Source: Rhynchospora pubera (taxonomy: Eukaryota; Streptophyta; Magnoliopsida; Poales; Cyperaceae). Taken from it: 64,000 nt of DNA. This document shows positions 12,191 to 24,000 of this stretch, piece by piece. Where the stretch lies: the NCBI GenBank assembly GCA_028095005.1, contig CM051461.1, positions 47,046,812 to 47,110,811 on the forward strand, written 5' to 3'. The position numbers and the translations under genes were made by a program. Below the pieces are notes generated by a model. That model saw only the letters and a program-made list of their open reading frames with translations, did no database searches and was not told where the DNA came from. Every line of letters begins with the position of its first letter. The first letter of the stretch is position 1.

Positions 12191-13149
12191 ATCAAACAGG
12201 CTCAGAAAGAGAAAACAAATGAACAGTTAAGTAAAAATGAAACACTGAACACAGTAAGGCACAGAATAACTAACCACACAACATGAACATATACAACGAG
12301 CCATAGGAACAGCAAAAAAAAAAAGGGGCAGGAACCAAAAAGTCCGTAACAGGAACAGTATAGGCACAATACCAGCAACACAGAGGACAGAGATCTAAAG
12401 CTGAAAAAAAAAGAGAATGGTAAGAGGAAAAAAATACCTGACGATCCAATAGCACTGCAAATTGGCACGAAATTTTCCCGATCTGAAAAAGAAAAGGGAA
12501 AAAAGTGAGGAACACAACCGGAGACGGAAACCAAAAGGAAGAACCGAAGCACAGCACAGGCGGAATAAAGAAAGCAATCACCGTAGAAAGGAAGAAGAGA
12601 ACCAATAGCAGGAAAGAACGCAGAGAGAGAGAGAGAAAAAGAAGGTGCAATGTACTGGAACCAAATAGCAAATTGCAGCCTCTTCCATAGTGCGCACAAA
12701 GGACTACCATTGCTGCCGTACACATCGGAATGAGGAGGAAGTACAGTCACCCCGTGGCTCCGTGCGGAACGGCAGAAGGGAGATTGGATGCGGCACAAAA
12801 GAAAAACAGAAGACAGCCACAAAGGAAAGAGAAGACAGACGCACAAAGCAAACAAAGAGACGGCAGCAGAAAAACAGAAGCAACGCTCGCAACAAAGAGA
12901 AAGCGGGAACGAATGGACCAGATGAGATCCATCGAATGGGGAACAGTAGGCTGAGCCGTTGCGATTGGAGATTCACCTACAGTAATTTCAGGGTTTGAAA
13001 TTGAGTTACTTATAATATCGTTATCAACTAATTTAATTGCCATTGCCTATTAAACAGCTCATCTGGTTTCTGTCCATTGTTATTTACTGTGGTTAATTGA
13101 ACATGTCCTTTATGTAAGAAAACAAAAGTTTGAACTGTTGTTACTTCCA

Positions 13150-13335
13150 TGGTCAAAAGAGAAGAGAATCGCACCTTTTGAATGTCGGCAAAAGAGAGCG
13201 AATCTCTGTGTGTGGGTGAAGAGAAGAGAATGAATCGCTGACAAAATCTCCGTGTGTGGGCGAAGAGAAGAGAAGAGTGAATCGCAATTTTGAAAAGGGG
13301 TGAGAGGGTTTGCGCGCGAATTGGATTTCAATATC
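13150..13335. repeat. Direct repeats of GAAGAGAAGAGAA with GTGTGTGGG
   Basis: Three purine-rich blocks (about 13157, 13218, 13262) alternate with AATC(T/G)C and GTGTGTGGG(T/C)GAAGAG blocks at about 45-60 nt spacing. No coding function is seen. Confidence 0.6.
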
Positions 13336-13485
13336 GGAAAAGGAAGAGACGTAGACGTTATACGAAGCGTACACTCCCATTTTTCTTTTTCTTTTTTTTT
13401 TATTTTTTGGATGGATTTTAGATTCGGCCGTTGATTTAGATCGGAAGGCTGAAATTACGAGACGTCCACTATTAACCATCCAGAG

Positions 13486-14369
13486 CTATGTTGCATGGGT
13501 ACTGGTACGAGTACCGTATCCGGTACGATTCAGGTACAACGGTACGAAAATTTTCAAAAATCTCCGGTACTGATACGGCTATATATAGGCACCGTTTGGA
13601 TGTGTTGAGAAGAAGGTAGGAATAAGAAAGAATGGAAGAAATAAATTATAAACAATCCAAACTCTTCACAAAGTTACACACTTCCCAATACTTCTTTCCA
13701 CTTTTTCCTTCTTTCCACACATATCCAAACGGAGCCATATATTATAAAAATGATTATTAGAATCATTACGTTTTTTTTTCTTGATGAAGATCTATTATTT
13801 TCCATACACTAAGGCAAATATTTAAGTATTTTGATCGGCTGCACTAATGTACTTAATTTTACTTAATTAATTTTTATCGGCATAATAGATTTAATTTTTG
13901 AGACTAATGTACTTAAATTAAAAAGAACATATTTAAGTGACCTATTGTAACAATGTCTAATTATTTTTATCCAAACGACAACAAGTTTCGTTACTTTCTT
14001 AAAAAAAAAAAAAGCAAGCTTCGTTATAAACAAACCACAGGAAATGACAAAAGCCCAACTTAGCCCATATCCAATTAATGATGGTCTCACATGTCTGACT
14101 CTCCCCTCCCATCTGCCTTTTCGCATTTTCCATTTCTCTCTCGTGCACGAAAGAATAAGCAGACTAAAATCTATGCCAAGCCGTACGTTCCCAACCCCAA
14201 ACTTAGCCATACCAACCGTCCGTATCGGAGACCGTATCGATCAGTCAAAAGATATAAAAATAATTCGATACGCCACGTGGCAAATCCGGTACGTACCGGT
14301 GCCGTACCAGAGGCGAACCCGTATCCGGTACCGGTACTCCTGCAAATATGAAATACCGGGGTAACATAG
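13486..14369. mobile_element. hAT-like foldback element with GGTAC-rich arms
   Basis: Ends are CTATGTTGC on the left and GTAACATAG on the right. Subterminal arms are packed with GGTAC/GTACC palindromes (GTACCGTATCCGGTACG left; TATCCGGTACCGGTACTCC right). The flanking 8-mers are ATCCAGAG (13478-13485) and ATCGAGAG (14370-14377), 7 of 8 identical, fitting an 8-bp hAT-type target duplication. No transposase is seen. A smaller MITE is nested in it. Confidence 0.7.
13588..13736. mobile_element. MITE, CCGTTTGGAT family, copy 1 (nested)
   Basis: 149 bp, with terminal inverted repeats GGCACCGTTTGGAT on the left and ATCCAAACGGAGCC on the right. Inner sequence such as CACAAAGTTACACACTTCCC is shared with the copies at 18809 and 21110. 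ATATA flanks both sides, a possible short target duplication. Confidence 0.8.
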
Positions 14370-14377
14370 ATCGAGAG

Positions 14378-15057
14378 ATACGACTCCGAAGTTCGTTCAC
14401 CAATTTAAGGAATAAAACAAGGTTTTATCTTTTTTGGTTGAGACGAATTGCATCAAGATTAGCAAGGCTAGGCACTAGTGTGAAACTAGCCCGGGGCCCG
14501 GGCACGACTCCTTCCAATATATCAGACCTCAATTTTTGGAAACCAAGCCGGGCATGTGTGAGGACTTGTCCTCATTTGGATCCGCGCCTGCTTCTACGTG
14601 ACCATAACTATCCGAAGTTCATTCAATCAGGAGTTACGTACTGCGCCGAAATAAAGATGGCTAGGTGCTATGCTTAATGGAGAAATTAATGTAAAAAAAG
14701 AGAAACATAGCCACGGAGCCCATAGATGGTGTCAAGTCAGTTATTTAATCTTTATTTTATTTTACCAAGAATATTATTTTTGTATCCGGTTCAATACTAT
14801 GATGACTTTTCAATATAATTCAGTGCACATCCAACGAATGAAAATACTAGGTCGTTGACGCCATTTTTATTACGTTCTGTGTCAACGTGCTGTCCTTAAT
14901 TGCTTTGCTACGGTTTATCTATATTTTCGTTCTTTTTTTATTCAATCAATAGACTTTGCTTAGTTTTTTGTCAACCAGCTAGTACCATCATAAAAGGAGT
15001 CTTTGCTCCCAGTAACTCCTGAAGAGGAGCAGAAAACTGGAAGTCGCCTCGAAGAGA
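14378..15057 (+). other. Upstream region of gene B
   Basis: No gene between the foldback and gene B. It contains the conserved promoter block at 14855-14895 and, just before the ATG, a leader (GAAGAGGAGCAGAAAAC) resembling that of gene C. A CATAAAAGGAG stretch at about 14989 could serve as a TATA element, but this is unproven. Confidence 0.5.
14855..14895 (+). promoter_or_regulatory. Conserved TTGAC ... ACGTGCTGTCC block upstream of gene B
   Basis: TTGAC (W-box core, the WRKY target) at 14855-14859 and ACGTGCTGTCC at 14885-14895, 30 nt apart. The same pair occurs at nearly the same spacing before genes C and D. Function is inferred from conservation only. Confidence 0.5.
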
Positions 15058-18000
15058 ATGGATTTATGGTTCATTCTTCTTCTGGTGATATTTGTATCTC
15101 CTACAAGTGTTGATAGCCAGAATGATTCCGACGGTAAGTTCATCATTGCATTATTGTCAGTTTATTACCACATCTCTTTTTTTTTTCCCGTTATGTATGT
15201 TGTTGTACGTCTTTATTTACTATATATTATCCCAATAAATTCCTGCATTATTTGTAATAACTTCTCTTCAATGTTCCTTATTTAATTTTTCTCTTAATAC
15301 TAGTGATTTGCTTAACACGCATGGAAATGTATTTTAAGAGATTGGGCTCAAGTACACTCTCGGCATACAGATTGTCCTCGTATAATATATGTCGGAGTCA
15401 TTTTTGCAATATAAAATTCAAACAATCAATCTGAATTGTTCAAGTTGCTATTCATATTGAAATATCTTATGAGCAAAATTTTATATTTTTTTCGAATTTT
15501 TTGACTATATATTATGCTATTTTCAAATTGGAAGGCATGAAATACTCCATTATAGTAGTGTTTTTTGAAAATATCATAATATATAGAAAAAAATTCGGAA
15601 AAATATAAAATTTGATCTCCCAAAAGATTTCAAAATACATAACAAATTGAATGGTTCAAATCGACTATTTGAATTTTAGATTTCGAAAATAACTCCGGCA
15701 TACGGGGACGATCCGGCCCGTATGTCAGAGTGTACTTTAGACAATCTCAGTATTTTAATACATTTATCAGCATATAAGAACCCCGGGCATGCCAATTAAT
15801 ATAAACATGAATTTGGATAATTTTAAACATAATTAGAAAAATATGAAAATAATTAAAATATTCTGATGGTTAATTTCATGCCCTGTAGTCTCTGCAAAAG
15901 ACTGCGTCGTACCAAATGTCCAACCGAAAAACAAGATAGTTATTAAAGAATGTCCGTACCATTTCAAATAATTGAATAATCAGTAATTTTTGTGTTAAAA
16001 ATATAAATGGCTTATATATGCTGTCCTTTGTAATATCGTAAGCAAAGCTTTATACTTTTAACAACTTAGAAATCTGGAGTTCTTTATTATTATATTAAAA
16101 GGGTACGTCTTCTGCATTGACCAGTTTTTTTCATTTTGATTTGTCCTATTTTTGTTCAAATCATTTATTCAATATTCATAATGTTGACCGAATGATTTTT
16201 TTTTATTGAGAAAAAAAACCCATAGAAATTTTGATATACCGCAGTGTTACAGCAAACTAGGGTTTTACTGTTACAGAGGAGGAGGGAGACGATACTGGAT
16301 TGCTGTCTAAAAGTTATTTTCTCTATCATCCAATAGTCTTTTACATATTATGTAAACTTACATAGAGAACCCTAGAAAAATACAAATTACTCAAGGAACC
16401 TAATGGTGAGATGAGATACATTTCTAACAATCTCCACCTTGAATCGAAATCTCACCCAAAATAAAAACTAATACCTAAATCAAAATACAAACTAGTCTAT
16501 ACTAGTAACAAACAAAAGTAAACATAAGCTCTCAAATACAAATGCCAAGCTATCTCTAAATCGAAGCAAGCTCCACCTTCATCATGGCTCCCTCGACATC
16601 TTCAATAGTCGAATCGGGCATCAACTTCAAATTCCGCAACATAACCGACTCATCAACCTCACATGATCCAAGTGAGAAATATTAGAGCTCTAGGAATATG
16701 ACACTACAAGCAATGCACCTTCCCACAACAAGTGCATCAAAGAAGAAAACATTCTTCACCAAGGCTCGTCATTGAAGTGTGCACAAACGGGTCCCAACAC
16801 CCGCAATGTCGAGTAACATACACGACCACACTTCCTTACAAACATACACTCAATGGATATGTTTGCGAAGAAAATGGCATCCGCCCTCGAACTCCTCGCC
16901 AAACCGAGATCAAAGAGTGTACATGAACCTTCTCAAATAGTATCCATATTCCTTAACTAAAACTCCAAACCAAAGTCGATCTTGAGCCCCTTGAAAGGTG
17001 ACAAATGCTTGGCATACAATCAACATAAGAGAGCACATAAAAAAGTCATACCTCTCGAAGGCATACTTGAAAGTCTACATGTGGTGCAACAAATTGGAGT
17101 GCTCAAACCAAGCCTCTTCGGCTAACCAAAGGCGCGACCTCGTAAAAACAAGGATGTCGGTACCATATCCACACAACGGGCCTATCGTCCACAAAGTTGT
17201 CATATATCGCTTACACAAGGTGAAACCAAATATGACAACAAAATCCGTACCGGTGAAACACACCAAAGACACAAGTACCAACCTTAAACGCCATCATCTA
17301 TGTGAGTCCATTACTACACCAAAAGACTCCACATTCACTCCAAAACGCTTATAGCCGACAATTTCCTTTAAACACAAAGGATATGAGTTCTCCAACAAAT
17401 GGGATAACCTTTACATCCGTCAAAATACGGACAATCCCAATGCATCCTAATCATCATATTGCCAACACCGGCAATCACACAAAGATGATCATTGCACAAA
17501 CGAAGAACTCCTCAAATCGACTCATAAGCAAGCACCATAACTAATTAGAAATCACATGCCTTCAAATTCACAACCCAATTCAAAATACTTCTCCCATTCT
17601 TGCTCCCATTAATTTCGCTCGTCGCCTCAAACATAATCCAAACGCTATAGCCCCTCAAAATCAGACCCCATATCACAAGTTTTACTAAAATGTCTTATAC
17701 CCTTGTGTCCTTAAAACTGCCAAAGATCAATTCTTACCACATGTAGACTACTGTAATCACATAGCACGCACAAACCAAATGCCAAAGTACAAACTAAAGA
17801 GCATTAGACAACACCGGTCTACACACATGACTTCAACACCGAAAAGCATTAGACCAAACTGGCCTACATGTGTGGCTCAAAAACAGAACTAATACCGGCA
17901 TAGGTTGCGGTTTAAACCGCCTTGAAGTGGTGCTTAAATGGCAGCTCAATAAACCTTAGTGCACATGTACACCATCCAAATTCCGATTTAACAACTTATC

Positions 18001-21000
18001 CAACCACCAAATACCAAAAACATGCAATACCAAAATTAGAATTTGACATGTCAGCAAACTAATTTTGGTCCAACTAAACGAATTGCACAAAAGTGTTGAG
18101 ACTTGAAAGCAATTTGGGTTGAATAACACTTGTGACCACCAAGTACAAAACAAAACCGGAAGTGTACAACAATTAATTGAAGACACAAATATCAATTAAT
18201 GAGGTTGACCAAAGTTCTTGCATCGCACAAGAAAGAATGCTTGCAATTCGCGGCTCAATGTGCACCAAATGCCAAAATTAAATTGGCTCACCAGAGATAC
18301 GTGCACCTCGTGAAGAGTAGGGCAACAATCTCGCTGCTCGCATGAATCCTTTCGCAATGCGCGAAGTCAGAAACTACAGGTGCGACTCACGAGAACAACA
18401 AAATCTGATTAGGCAACAGGGACGAAAGGGAGCGAAACACGGGAACAAAACCCTACTAAAAAACATGTGCAGAAGCGAGAGGGCCTCCAGGCGCGGGCCC
18501 GCCGCCGCCACTCGCATGGCCGAGCGACGACGGCGGCAACGGCTCTGATACCAGTTTGTTACAGCAAACTAGGGTTTTACTGTTAGAGAGGAGGAGGGAG
18601 ACGATACTGGATTGCTGTCTAAAAGTTATTTTCTCTATCATCCAATAGTCTTTTACATATTATGTAAACTTACATAGAGAACCCTAGAAAAGATACAAAT
18701 TACTCAAGGAACCTAATGGTGAGATGAGATACATTTCTAACAATCTATGTTAAATTGTTGCAAACGAGTAATTAATATTATTGTTCTCAAGCATAGCTTA
18801 TTATTATTGGCTCCGTTTGGATTCCATTTGGGAAGAAAGAAAGAAGGGAATAAGAGAATAAATTTATTATAAACAAATCAAACTTTTCACAAAGTTATAC
18901 ACTTTCCAATACTTCTTTCCACTTCTACCCTTCTTCCCACACCTTATCCAAACGGAGCCAATTGTCTTTTGAAGTGCAGTTGACATATGATGGTAATAAA
19001 TTTTCTTTGCAATGTATGAACGATATATGATTTTTCAATGACAGTACTGGAGGGTGTTCCAAGTTTCTCATACTTTTTTTATGTTGCTAAAAGAATATAA
19101 TATTCGTTCCCCTTTGCAGGTACTTTCATAAACATTGATTGTGGACTTCCTGCAAAATCTAATATCACTGATATTGATACTGGGTTGGTTTATGTGTCTG
19201 ATGATCAATTCATCGATACCGGAGTGAACTACAAAATTGCCTCCAAATATGCCTCTAATGATCTACTCAAGCAACTTCTGACCGTCAGGAGTTTTCCCAA
19301 TGGAACCCGAAATTGCTATACCTTACGATCCTTATCAGCACAATCAAAGTACTTTCTAAGAGCGACATTTATGTACGGAAACTATGATAATAAAAATCAC
19401 CCTCCGATTTTTGATCTCTATTTGGGAGTCAATTTTTGGTACACGGTTAACATACCTAGTCCAGATGGTGCATTCTTCACGGAGATTATTGCCATAGCCC
19501 CTTCTGACTACCTACAAGTTTGCCTCATTGATAAGAATCTTGGCACTCCGTTTATCTCTACACTAGAACTACGGCAAATGGAGACGACCTTTTATAAAGA
19601 TGCAAATGCTACGCAATCATTGGTTTCGCATAGAAGGTACAACATTGGAGCAAGCTATCAACTAAGGTAAACATGCTAAATTAATACCTCAAGAGAAAAA
19701 AAGAAAAGAGGACAACAAGCTATTAATTACTTATTGGTGGTTTCTTCAAAAAAACAAAAAAAATTACTTATTGGTTGTCAGCTTTTGTTTGTTTATGGAT
19801 AACTATTTTTAATGTTCTTCAGAAAATTTTGTTTGACCTTCACTAATTTACATCATCATCAACATAATAATAATAAGACAAAATTCTTCTGTAGATTAAA
19901 TTTTATAACCGGACATAATTCTGGAGCACTAATTTAAAATTATGAACAAGATTCAAGTTCAGTGTAAAATTTATGTCCATCAGGATTCGACTTCAACCGA
20001 ATCGTGTGATTCTGTAGCAGGTCCAAAATTATTGGGGAAAAGAAATATGAATTCACTAAATTCATCTATCGTTCTGCTCCAGTATAACTTTTAGAACGGG
20101 AGGGGAGGAAAGTTACTTTGAGTAGAGTAAACTCTTACACCTCAAATTTAGAATTACAAAAAAAGTCATTTGGAGATTAAGTTTTTACTTTTCATTCATG
20201 CATCCCTCTTTATTTGAAGTTATGGGGCAAGACTATGTGAGAACTTGACCTAACGTCGCTCCCTGTCCCCTCCAAATTTAGATACTGGAATACAGCAAAG
20301 AAATTAAAAGAAAAAACCATGTTTTTGATCTGGTTCATTCATAAGCTATTCAATCAAAATAATTGTAAAAATTTGGTCATCACTCACATATATTCTTGTT
20401 CCACCACTTGATTGGAAAACAAAATTAGGTACCCTGATGATCCCTATGACCGGATTTGGGGGAACCTCACATTGGACTCATGGACAGCTATCTCAACCAA
20501 CTCCACTATGGTTAAAAATGACACAGACTTCGGAATTCCCTCTATCGTGATGCAAACTGCCGCCATCACTTCAAGTACAGAACAATCCCTTGATGTGTAC
20601 TGGGCGTGGAGCAGTAAATCCAGTCTGTTTTTAATAATTCTTTACATTTCTGAGATCCAGGACATACGACGCACTGATCGTAGGGAGTTTGATATAATTG
20701 CACAAGGAGTCCCATTGTACCACAATATTGTACCATCTAAATTATACCCGGGGTGGGGAACATACCGGAGCACAAATGACACTGCATATAACGTGTCGCT
20801 TAAGGCAACTTCAAACTCAACTCTCCCGCCTCTATTGAATGCCATGGAGGTATATTTCATTACACCCGCCACCGGTATCGCCACCTATGACGGAGATGGT
20901 AAGTTTGATCATAAATAGTTGTCCCATTCTGAGTACTTGAATTATTAATGGTATACTTGATTACTTTCCATCATAAGTTCACTTACGGAGAAAGAGGAGG

Positions 21001-24000
21001 TTCCTCCGCCCCAACAATTTGTTGGTCCCAAATGCCACACATGCATCTGGAACCATTAGATTTAATTTAGATCAACAATTAGGATTGTATCTACTAACAG
21101 CATATCTATGGCTCCGTTTGGATGGTGTGAGAATAAGAGGAATAAGGGAAGAAATAGAGAAGAAGTATTGGGAAGTGTGTAACTTTGTGAAGAGTTTGAA
21201 TTGTTTACAATAAATTTACTCCCTCATTCTTTTATTCCCTAATTCCTAGCTAGGACTCATCCAAACGGAGCGTATGAAATTAATTCAACTTTCAAAGACA
21301 CTTTTACTCCTCTAATTTGTCGTTTCCAATGCATTAAAAAAACAATATAACGTGGATCTCCTTTCTTTTTCATTTTGCCATGTTTATAAAGTCACTATAT
21401 CTTCATTAAAAATATACAAATAAATAAAGTCATTATATATATTAACCTTCCACTTCTACTTTTCACCTTTTTTGTTTATCGCACTCTATCTTATCTATAT
21501 CTCTGAATTCTTTTTTCAAGAAGTTAAACTAAGAAAGTCTTCAAATTCATTTAATGATATGCATGCTTTAATTCTATTTTTTTGAACTGGCCAAATTTCA
21601 TATTTTTTTTATTATTGATCTTGTTAATGATTTTTTTTCATGCTTTTTCTTTTTAGATTTGTTTACCATGATTAAAAATAAATCAGTTTTAACCTTTACA
21701 TTTCAGAAAATGCGCTTTTACATACATGCATTTTAGGATTTTTGAGCTATCAGGCACAACTTTTCTTGTGCTATATAATTGTTATAACTTTTTCAGATTT
21801 CGATACACAATAAGCCTTTGAAAACTCCCAAGATAATTTACTCTTTTACCATACAAATTAAGTTTGTGTTTCCAGCAATAACCCTGGGTTAGTATTTAAT
21901 TATAGGTGGTATGATGGAAACACGAGGAAATTTGCACCAGGAAGAGTTTTAAGTTTTCACTATATTCCAAATTCAAAAAGAAAGTTTTCACTGTATTTAT
22001 TTAATTTTCTGAATGTATTAATTATATTAATCATTGGTTTTCTTCAACAACCATACAGAAAATTTTCGTCTATTTTCCTTAAAAAGTTTCCCTTTTGTCT
22101 CACGTCACCATTTAATTTTGTTCTGTCTTTTCATTTTCGTTTCACTTTTTCCCATTGTACGCTCTTTTCGTATTCCAATGATGGTTTCCATCTCAATTGC
22201 AGTTACTGCCATCAACAAAATTAAGGCAAACTATAATGTAAACAAAGGCTGGAGTGGAGATCCTTGTATTCCTATGGAACTCTCCTGGGCTGGTGTCAAT
22301 TGCACCTCCGATTCCAGTAATATTCCAAGGATCACATCATTGTGAGTACTTTGACATCTTCTTTCATTAATTTACTGAAAAAAGGATACACTACAAGAAC
22401 TCTGATTCATAAAATTGGTAAAATTTTTCTTTTGCAGAAATTTATCATCCTCTGGACTGACTGGAGCCATAATATCTTCCTTCGGAAATCTAAGCACTCT
22501 CAAGTCATTGTATGTTCCTTAAAAAATATATATATATAATCAAGTTCTTTGTTGAGATTGATGCCTTTTTTTCCTTAAATAAATCTTCTGCCTACAGTTT
22601 GATAGTATACAATATTTTCATTTTGTGATGTGCCATTTAAATATGTACTTTTTCAAACTGTAGCTCCCGAAACTTTTAATAACTAATTTCAAGCCGTTTG
22701 GTACCTTTTCTTTTCAGGGACTTATCATATAATGACTTGTCAGGGGATCTTCCTACTTATCTAGATCAATTATCTGCTCTTACATACCTGTAGGTTTTCA
22801 AATCAACCATTATTTTCTTCAAGAAAATTGACATCATAAATTGGATAACCATTTTATGCTACTTTCAGAGACATAAGTGGTAACAGAAACCTTTCAACAA
22901 CCCTTCCTTCTGGTCTTCAAACGAAAAATCAAGATGGGAAACTAACATTTAGGTATGTTTTATTGTTTTTGAGTAGTAATTGATTGATAGTTTTGTTGTC
23001 ATATGCAGTAAAATAGATGGACAGTTTTTGTTATCCTAGGCTTCATTTTTATTTTGGCTCATTCTAGAAATGAAGTAACATAAATGTTATGGTAAACTAG
23101 TAGTGTCGGCATATTGACACGAATTTGTCGAAGCAATGGCATACAAACATAGAAAGTTATTTTTTGTTAAGTACTAGTATTTGATAATATTTGTTTCTTA
23201 ATTCATATATGTTATGTTTTAGTTTTATGGCAATTAGAAAATAAGAAAGCAATTATTATTCTAGGCAGTATTGTATTAGGAAATATATTTCTTACTATGT
23301 AATAGATGTAATAGTAGTATAAAGTAATGAAAGAAAACAGAAAATGGTGTAGCAAGATTTACACACCACAAAAATTTTCTCTCTGTTCTGTCTGTGATCA
23401 TTGTGAATTGAGTTGATTATTTGAGTATTTCCAACAATTGGTATCAGAGCGCAGTGTTATGGGAGACAGTAACAACGAGATAAAGAAGACTCCACCACCG
23501 AAAGTACTGGTGAGAGGAGGTGGTGTGCCAATCCAATACCCCATGTTAAACCATGAGAAGTATGACCTGTGGGCTATACAAAGGAAGAACATCGTGCGAT
23601 CCCTATGTGTATGGGAAGCATTAGATGGTAGCACATCGGTCGATGTAGAGAAGGTTCATGGTGCCATGGCAGCGATCTCTCAAGCCGTGCCAGATGAAGT
23701 GAAGTTGGCAAATGCTGGAAAGGAATTAGCAAAGGAGGCGTGGGAGACAATCAAGGAGATGAGTATAGATAAGGACCGTGTCAAAAAAGCAAGGACACAG
23801 GTCAAGAAGCGAAGCCAAGTTGCACAACAGGCGCTTAGTCTCAAAGGAAAAAGGATTGATAAGCAAAACTACAAGGAAAAGGAGCGCTATGGAAAGCGTT
23901 TTGACCATGACGAGCGGTTGCGCAAGAAGAAGGCTTGGAAGAAGAGAAGAAAGTATGAGCTTGGAAGGCAGCCAAAAAGAACAACCGTATTGCTAAGGCA

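Larger units (their letters stand above)
7886..13027. other. Gene-poor stretch, probably partly Helitron body
   Basis: No complete gene is visible. 7.9-11.0 kb is AT-rich and featureless. About 11.3-12.95 kb is strongly purine-rich on the plus strand (pyrimidine-rich on minus), which generates long minus-strand frames of Phe/Leu/Ser/Cys-rich low-complexity sequence that I do not accept as genes. One exon-like segment (11150-11244, minus) and one short duplication (12060-12190) are listed separately. Confidence 0.5.
16245..18742 (-). mobile_element. Non-autonomous LTR retrotransposon in gene B intron 1
   Basis: Direct LTRs at 16245-16429 (185 bp) and 18557-18742 (186 bp) differ at about two positions. 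Minus orientation is shown by GGCTCTGATACCA next to the right LTR, the complement of the initiator-Met tRNA primer site, and by AATCTCCACCTT next to the left LTR, which reads as a purine tract on the minus strand. The 2.1-kb interior holds no recognisable gag or pol. The purine tract resembles Ty1/copia ends, so a copia-derived element is my guess. No 5-bp target duplication abuts the LTRs. Confidence 0.85.

Noticed and set aside
11271..12855. Long minus-strand open frames rich in Phe, Leu, Ser and Cys
   Set aside because: They arise from pyrimidine-rich DNA; no domain, no conserved pattern, and overlapping frames are equally open.
13028..13150. 40-residue minus-strand frame beginning MEVTTVQTFVFLHKGHV
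   Set aside because: Composition looks protein-like but it is short, has no recognised match and no clear splice partners; kept only as a possible captured fragment.
14044..14364. Overlapping plus-strand frames before gene B
   Set aside because: They lie within the GGTAC-rich foldback; the Arg/Tyr-rich reading comes from its palindromes.
16732..17544. Plus-strand open frames inside the intron-1 LTR element
   Set aside because: They run antisense to the element and resemble no known protein.
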